Origin: an uncultured Bacteroidales bacterium
GTDB taxonomy: Bacteria > Bacteroidota > Bacteroidia > Bacteroidales > UBA932
DNA length: 64,000 nucleotides
Reading direction: 5' to 3'
Assembly: GCA_947177525.1 (NCBI GenBank)
Contig: CAMWUW010000006.1
Coordinates: forward strand, 1 to 64,000
Part shown: in pieces, positions 59,503 to 64,000 of the stretch
Position numbering within the stretch: the first letter of the stretch is position 1
Layout of the letters: every line of letters starts with the position of its first letter
Position numbers and translations under genes: made by a program
The notes under the pieces: generated by a model
What the model saw: the letters and a program-made list of their open reading frames with translations, nothing else
Databases searched by the model: none
What the model was told of the DNA's origin: nothing

Positions 59503-60741
59503 TTACGGTTTGCGTTTTTCTCCGGAAAGCTTGAACCGGCCTGAAGTAAAGACAGGAATGATGGCCATGACATAGCCGATTGCAGCGATTGCAAGCGATG
59601 TGAGCAGGATATCAGAGCCGGAGAGTATCACGGGATATGCCTGGATGACGAAATGCCCGGGCATCTTGATGAAGCCGAAATGCTGCTGCATAAGAGAGAA
59701 GGCGATACCTGCGGCAAGTCCTGCAGCAAGACCTGAGAGGGATATCAGCCAGCCTTCAAGCACAAATATCCGCTTTATGAGCCAGTCCGGAGCTCCGAGG
59801 CTGCTCAGTGTCGCGATGTCTTCTGATTTTTCGATTATAAGCATAGACAGGCTTACGAAGATATTGAATGCTATGATTATTATGACAAAAATCAGAATCA
59901 TGTATATGGCAGCTTTTTCGTATTTCATCATTTTATACAGAGTGCTGTTCTGCATGAATCTGTCCCTGACTGAGTAATACGGTCCGAGTCTGGCGCTTAT
60001 CTCTTTGCAGAGACGCCTGACCTCATCGTTTCCGTATCCGTCGCGCAGCCGTATTTCTACAGCTGACACTTCGTCTTCATATTCCAGAAGTTCGCGCATC
60101 TGCTCTATCGGAAGTATTATAAGTTCCTTGTCCACATCGGTGTTCACTGAGAATATGCCGGAAGGCCATACCTTGACTGATTCTATCGATGAGGCAGGAT
60201 TTGACATTGATATCCGGCGTGTGCGCGAGGGAAAGTAGATGTTTATCGGGGAAACAAAATGTGGATTGATGCTCATTTCGTGGGCAAGACCTGCTCCTAC
60301 GCATGCCAGTGGAACGTCTCCCCTGTGAAACTTGAATGAGCCGTTCACGATATGCTCCCTTATCGGGGATTCCTCCTCATATATCCAGTCCACGCCTTTT
60401 GCCTTTGCAATTCCCTGCTTTCCGTCATAGCTTATGAACACATCCTCCTGAAGTGTACAGCACATGTTCAGGACGGATTCCTGGGCATATATCCAGTCGT
60501 ATGCCTCCCCTTCGGGGATGAAAGTCTTGCCGGCGGCCGGTACAATCATAATATCGGGCTCGACATTGCCCATCATGGATCTGATGAGCGAGTCGAACCC
60601 GTTGTATACTGAAAGTATTATTATCAGAGCTGCTGTGCCTATGGCCATGCCTACGGCGCTTATCGCAGATATTGTATTGATCACATTATGTGATTTCTTT
60701 GCGAAAAGATAACGGCATGCGATGAAAGGCGCGAGTCTCAT
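59503..60741 (-). CDS. FtsX/LolE-like ABC transporter permease
   Basis: MRLAPFIACRYLFAKKSHNVINTISAISAVGMAIGTAALIIILSVYNGFDSLI. Confidence 0.9.
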   Translation of the reverse strand: MRLAPFIACRYLFAKKSHNVINTISAISAVGMAIGTAALIIILSVYNGFDSLIRSMMGNVEPDIMIVPAAGKTFIPEGEAYDWIYAQESVLNMCCTLQEDVFISYDGKQGIAKAKGVDWIYEEESPIREHIVNGSFKFHRGDVPLACVGAGLAHEMSINPHFVSPINIYFPSRTRRISMSNPASSIESVKVWPSGIFSVNTDVDKELIILPIEQMRELLEYEDEVSAVEIRLRDGYGNDEVRRLCKEISARLGPYYSVRDRFMQNSTLYKMMKYEKAAIYMILIFVIIIIAFNIFVSLSMLIIEKSEDIATLSSLGAPDWLIKRIFVLEGWLISLSGLAAGLAAGIAFSLMQQHFGFIKMPGHFVIQAYPVILSGSDILLTSLAIAAIGYVMAIIPVFTSGRFKLSGEKRKP

Positions 60742-61088
60742 TTTTTCAGAAGTTCCTCGATATGTTCCACGTAGTCAAGCGAACTGTCAAGGTAGAACAC
60801 AATCTCAGGGACAATGCGGAGCTGCTTTGCCACTTTGTTGCCGAGTTCTCCGCGGAGAGCCTTGATATTTTCCTGTATTATGGACATTACGGCACTTGCC
60901 TTTTCTGACGGAAATACACTTACATAAATCTTGGCTACGGAGAGGTCCGGACTCACTTTGACTCCGCTGACTGACACCAAGGCTCCGGCAAAGGCCGCCA
61001 TCCCCTTGCTACGGATGATTTCGGCTATATGCTTCTGAAGTTCTTTTGCCACTTTCAGCTGTCTGGTGCTTTCTGCGTGCTTGTCCAT
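60738..61088 (-). CDS. rbfA: Ribosome-binding factor A
   Basis: RQLKVAKELQKHIAEIIRSKG...VSGVKVSPDLSVAKIYVSVF; RIVPEIVFYLDSSLDYVEHIEELL. Confidence 0.94.
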   Translation of the reverse strand: MDKHAESTRQLKVAKELQKHIAEIIRSKGMAAFAGALVSVSGVKVSPDLSVAKIYVSVFPSEKASAVMSIIQENIKALRGELGNKVAKQLRIVPEIVFYLDSSLDYVEHIEELLKK

Positions 61089-62380
61089 TATTTCTGTATT
61101 TTGATGATGAAGTAGTTCTTTTTGCCTTTCTGTGCGAGAATATACTTTCCGTTGATGAAGAAGCTGCTGTCAATCATGGCCCCGATGTCGGATATCTTCT
61201 CCTTGTTGATGCTTACTCCTCCGGCCTGGATCATCTTGCGGCATTCTCCTTTTGACGGGAACACCTTGGACTCGCCCGCGAGCAGGTCTATGACTCCTGC
61301 CGGGAATCTGTCCTCCGGAACCTCGAATGTAGGAACTCCATCGAATACGGCAAGGAATGTTTTCTCATCAAGATGCTTCAGGGCTTCTGACGTTGAGTTT
61401 CCGAAGAGCACTCCGGAAGCCTCGACGGCTTTTTCGTATTCGGTCACGCCATGCACCATTACAGTGACTTCTTTTGCAAGCAGCTTCTGCAGGCTTCTTT
61501 CGTGAGGCGCATTCTGATGCTGTGCAATTGCGGATTCTATCTCGTCTTTCCCGAGCATGGTGAATATTCTGATGTATTTTTCCGCATCACTGTCTGACAC
61601 ATTGAGCCAGAACTGATAGAACTGGTAAGGTGATGTCCTTTCCGGATCAAGCCATATATTGCCTTTTTCTGTCTTTCCGAATTTGCCGCCGTCTGCCTTG
61701 GTAATCAGAGGACAGGTAAGTGCGTATGCCTCTTTGCCCAGGATTCGTCTTATCAGCTCAGAACCGGTGGTGATGTTGCCCCACTGGTCGGCACCTCCCA
61801 TCTGCAGGGTACATCCCTTGTGTTCATACAGATACAGAAAGTCATATCCCTGGAGAAGCTGGTAAGTGAACTCTGTGAATGACATGCCTTCACGTGACTC
61901 CGAAGAAAGACGCTTCTTTACGGAATCTTTCGACATCATGTAATTGACAGTGATGTGTTTTCCGATGTCGCGTGTAAATTCAAGGAATGAGTATCCCTTC
62001 ATCCAGTCGTAGTTGTTGACCAGTTCGGCGCGGTTCGGAGAGTCTGACCCGAAGTCAAGGAATTTGGACAGCTGTGCCTTTATGCAGGCAACATTGTGGT
62101 TAAGCGTCTGTTCGTCAAGCAGATTGCGCTCCTGGGACTTCATTGACGGGTCGCCTATCATTCCGGTTGCACCTCCCACAAGAGCGATCGGCTTATGCCC
62201 GCAGTTCTGGAAGTGCTTGAGTATCATGATGCTTACCATGTGTCCGATATGAAGCGAGTCTGCCGTAGGGTCTATACCGACGTAGGCTGCTGTGGGACCT
62301 TCCATGAGTTTGTCCTCAGTGCCTGGCATGATGTCCTGTATCATGCCTCTCCATTTAAGCTCCTCTACAAAATTTTTCAT
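61088..62380 (-). CDS. tyrS: Tyrosyl-tRNA synthetase
   Basis: [55 protein letters not shown]; start placed at 62380. Confidence 0.96.
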   Translation of the reverse strand: MKNFVEELKWRGMIQDIMPGTEDKLMEGPTAAYVGIDPTADSLHIGHMVSIMILKHFQNCGHKPIALVGGATGMIGDPSMKSQERNLLDEQTLNHNVACIKAQLSKFLDFGSDSPNRAELVNNYDWMKGYSFLEFTRDIGKHITVNYMMSKDSVKKRLSSESREGMSFTEFTYQLLQGYDFLYLYEHKGCTLQMGGADQWGNITTGSELIRRILGKEAYALTCPLITKADGGKFGKTEKGNIWLDPERTSPYQFYQFWLNVSDSDAEKYIRIFTMLGKDEIESAIAQHQNAPHERSLQKLLAKEVTVMVHGVTEYEKAVEASGVLFGNSTSEALKHLDEKTFLAVFDGVPTFEVPEDRFPAGVIDLLAGESKVFPSKGECRKMIQAGGVSINKEKISDIGAMIDSSFFINGKYILAQKGKKNYFIIKIQK

Positions 62381-62709
62381 ATTGTCAAAAAAAAAATTAT
62401 TGATTATAAAAATGTGAGGCTTCGGCCTCTTTGTGCGCTGCCGGCTCTCACAATGAAAACCATTCGGTACTGCATATTGGCAAAATGTGTCAATGGTCTT
62501 CAAATCCGGTTGCAGGTTGCCAAATTTGCATTGCAGCAATGCGGTGCATGATGTGTGGCATGCACCGGAATCCGCAAAGGTATGCAAATGTTGGAAATAA
62601 ACCAATATTTTGCCGCTGGTTCGGCTTCAGTCCTGTGAAATCATTTGTTTGTCCTGCAATTGTTTAATGCCGGAAGGAAAACACATTGCCGGACCGGCGT
62701 CAACGGCTT

Positions 62710-63975
62710 TTAGTGCGCAAATTCAAAGCGAATGTCTCTCGGTATTCCCGCCCCGTTCACTTTGGCGATGTCTTCGGCAAGTTCATCCGTTACACGTGCA
62801 TGCTCAGATGAGTATTGTGCCGCAAATCCTGCATTTCCAGTGGCCTGCACAGTCAGTATAAGCTCTGCCCATGAGTCAACAGCCTCGAGGGCTTTGCTGA
62901 AGTCTATGTGCATTGTTCCGTCCTCGTTTCTTGTGAAGGCACCGTTTTCCTGCATGAAATTATAGCACATCATATTGGCTTTTCCGTGCGATGATGCCGA
63001 GCCGAAGCGTACAGAGCGTACCAGGCCTGCGATGAACGTGGTTAGCGCATCTTCCTTTGTTATACCCTCTATTTCTCCCATTTCAATTAGCTTGCACACC
63101 ATGAAAAGTCCGAGGATGTCAGCCTTGGCCTCTTCCCATGTCGTTTTCTCTGCGCCCATTGCATCGTCTACGCTTCCGAGTCCGTTTACGGTCTGCTTGA
63201 CTCCAAGTCCGTGTGCAACCTCATGGAAGGTTACGTTCCAGAAGAATGCGTCTGGACTCAAATGTGCCCTCTGCTGCCGGTCAATGAGGATTTCTCCCGC
63301 AGGCAGCAGGATTTTATCGAATTTTGCCATCATGCTGTTGTACAGCTGGAGTCTTCTGGCACCTTTTGCTGCATGCACGCGCTCATCGTTCGGAAGGTTG
63401 ATTGCAATGGTCTTGCTGCCTGAGTTGCAGTCTCCTGCATAGAATATGGCATCGTATACATTCAGGTCCGAAGAGGTTCCCGGGACAAAGGTCTTGTATT
63501 CAGGAGGACACGGAAGCATTGTCTGGAGCGTAGGGAGCATTGAGACATATTTTGCAAGGTTGGCACTCTTCTCCTCGTCTTTGAGAAGTATGAAGCATTC
63601 GTATGATGCCTTTGCCTCGTTCAGCTTGTCGTCATAGTTTTCTATAGGTCCGATGACGATGTCCATGTTGCAGTCTTTCATGTCCATCCATGCCATGTCG
63701 CTGGCAAGGTAGTCGTCTGTCCGGAATGCCTTTACCCGTTCTGTGAGATATGTCCTGAGACCGCTGTTGTCTGTAAGCGAAGCGGCTTCTTCAAGCAGGG
63801 CGCATACTTTGTCAAGGTCTTCTTTATATTCATCCCTGTACCAGACGCACTTAAGGTTTCCGTTTTCATCGCGCCTAAGGACTGTATAAAGGCTGTTTTT
63901 GTCCGGATCTCCGAATTCTGCAAATTCCTGTGCGCTCATGTCTTCCGGATAATAGCGGCAGCCGAGCGGTTTCAC
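62710..63975 (-). CDS. Peptidase M49 (dipeptidyl-peptidase III-like) Zn-dependent hydrolase, probably truncated by window end
   Basis: TFHEVAHGLGVKQTVNGLGSVDDAMGAEKTTWEEAKADILGLFMV; N-terminus likely continues past 64000. Confidence 0.8.
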   Translation of the reverse strand: MKPLGCRYYPEDMSAQEFAEFGDPDKNSLYTVLRRDENGNLKCVWYRDEYKEDLDKVCALLEEAASLTDNSGLRTYLTERVKAFRTDDYLASDMAWMDMKDCNMDIVIGPIENYDDKLNEAKASYECFILLKDEEKSANLAKYVSMLPTLQTMLPCPPEYKTFVPGTSSDLNVYDAIFYAGDCNSGSKTIAINLPNDERVHAAKGARRLQLYNSMMAKFDKILLPAGEILIDRQQRAHLSPDAFFWNVTFHEVAHGLGVKQTVNGLGSVDDAMGAEKTTWEEAKADILGLFMVCKLIEMGEIEGITKEDALTTFIAGLVRSVRFGSASSHGKANMMCYNFMQENGAFTRNEDGTMHIDFSKALEAVDSWAELILTVQATGNAGFAAQYSSEHARVTDELAEDIAKVNGAGIPRDIRFEFAH

Positions 63976-64000
63976 GCCATATCCTTCTATGAATGGCTTG

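Noticed and set aside
58236-59594. Minus-strand 452-aa ORF
   Set aside because: Antisense to the well-supported NfnB-like gene and crosses the terminator hairpin
1-64000. CRISPR array, prophage, transposase, toxin-antitoxin or restriction system
   Set aside because: None of the supplied ORFs carry recognisable motifs, and no regularly spaced direct repeats were seen

Overview
The window is a gene-dense Bacteroidales chromosome segment (phylum inferred from TAnnTTTG-type promoters, a type V FimA/Mfa pilus locus, a Porin_10-type porin and an rimP-nusA-infB / lpxD-lpxC-lpxA layout). I found no rRNA, tRNA, CRISPR array, phage or IS element. Most of it is housekeeping: ansA, tatD, dprA, queA, pyrE, pncA-pncB, purB, tmk, folP, infB, nusA, rimP, lpxD/C/A, proS, tilS, sppA, an NfnAB-like pair, rbfA and tyrS. 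The accessory or unusual parts are: (1) a gene fusing an AmgK-like anomeric sugar kinase to a RapZ C-terminal domain, overlapping a MurU-like uridylyltransferase; (2) a six-gene type V pilus operon whose upstream region carries a G10 tract, a candidate promoter enclosed by a short inverted repeat, and a pair of ~83-bp repeats with compensating stem changes; (3) an exported Cys/His-rich protein, TonB receptor and secreted HMA-domain protein, probably a metal-handling module; (4) a stand-alone LpxC without the FabZ domain usually fused to it in Bacteroidetes; (5) an attenuator-like hairpin in the rimP-nusA-infB leader; (6) an aromatic-rich lipoprotein with a Ser/Arg/Gly tail. All calls come from reading the sequence and supplied translations; no database searches were run.
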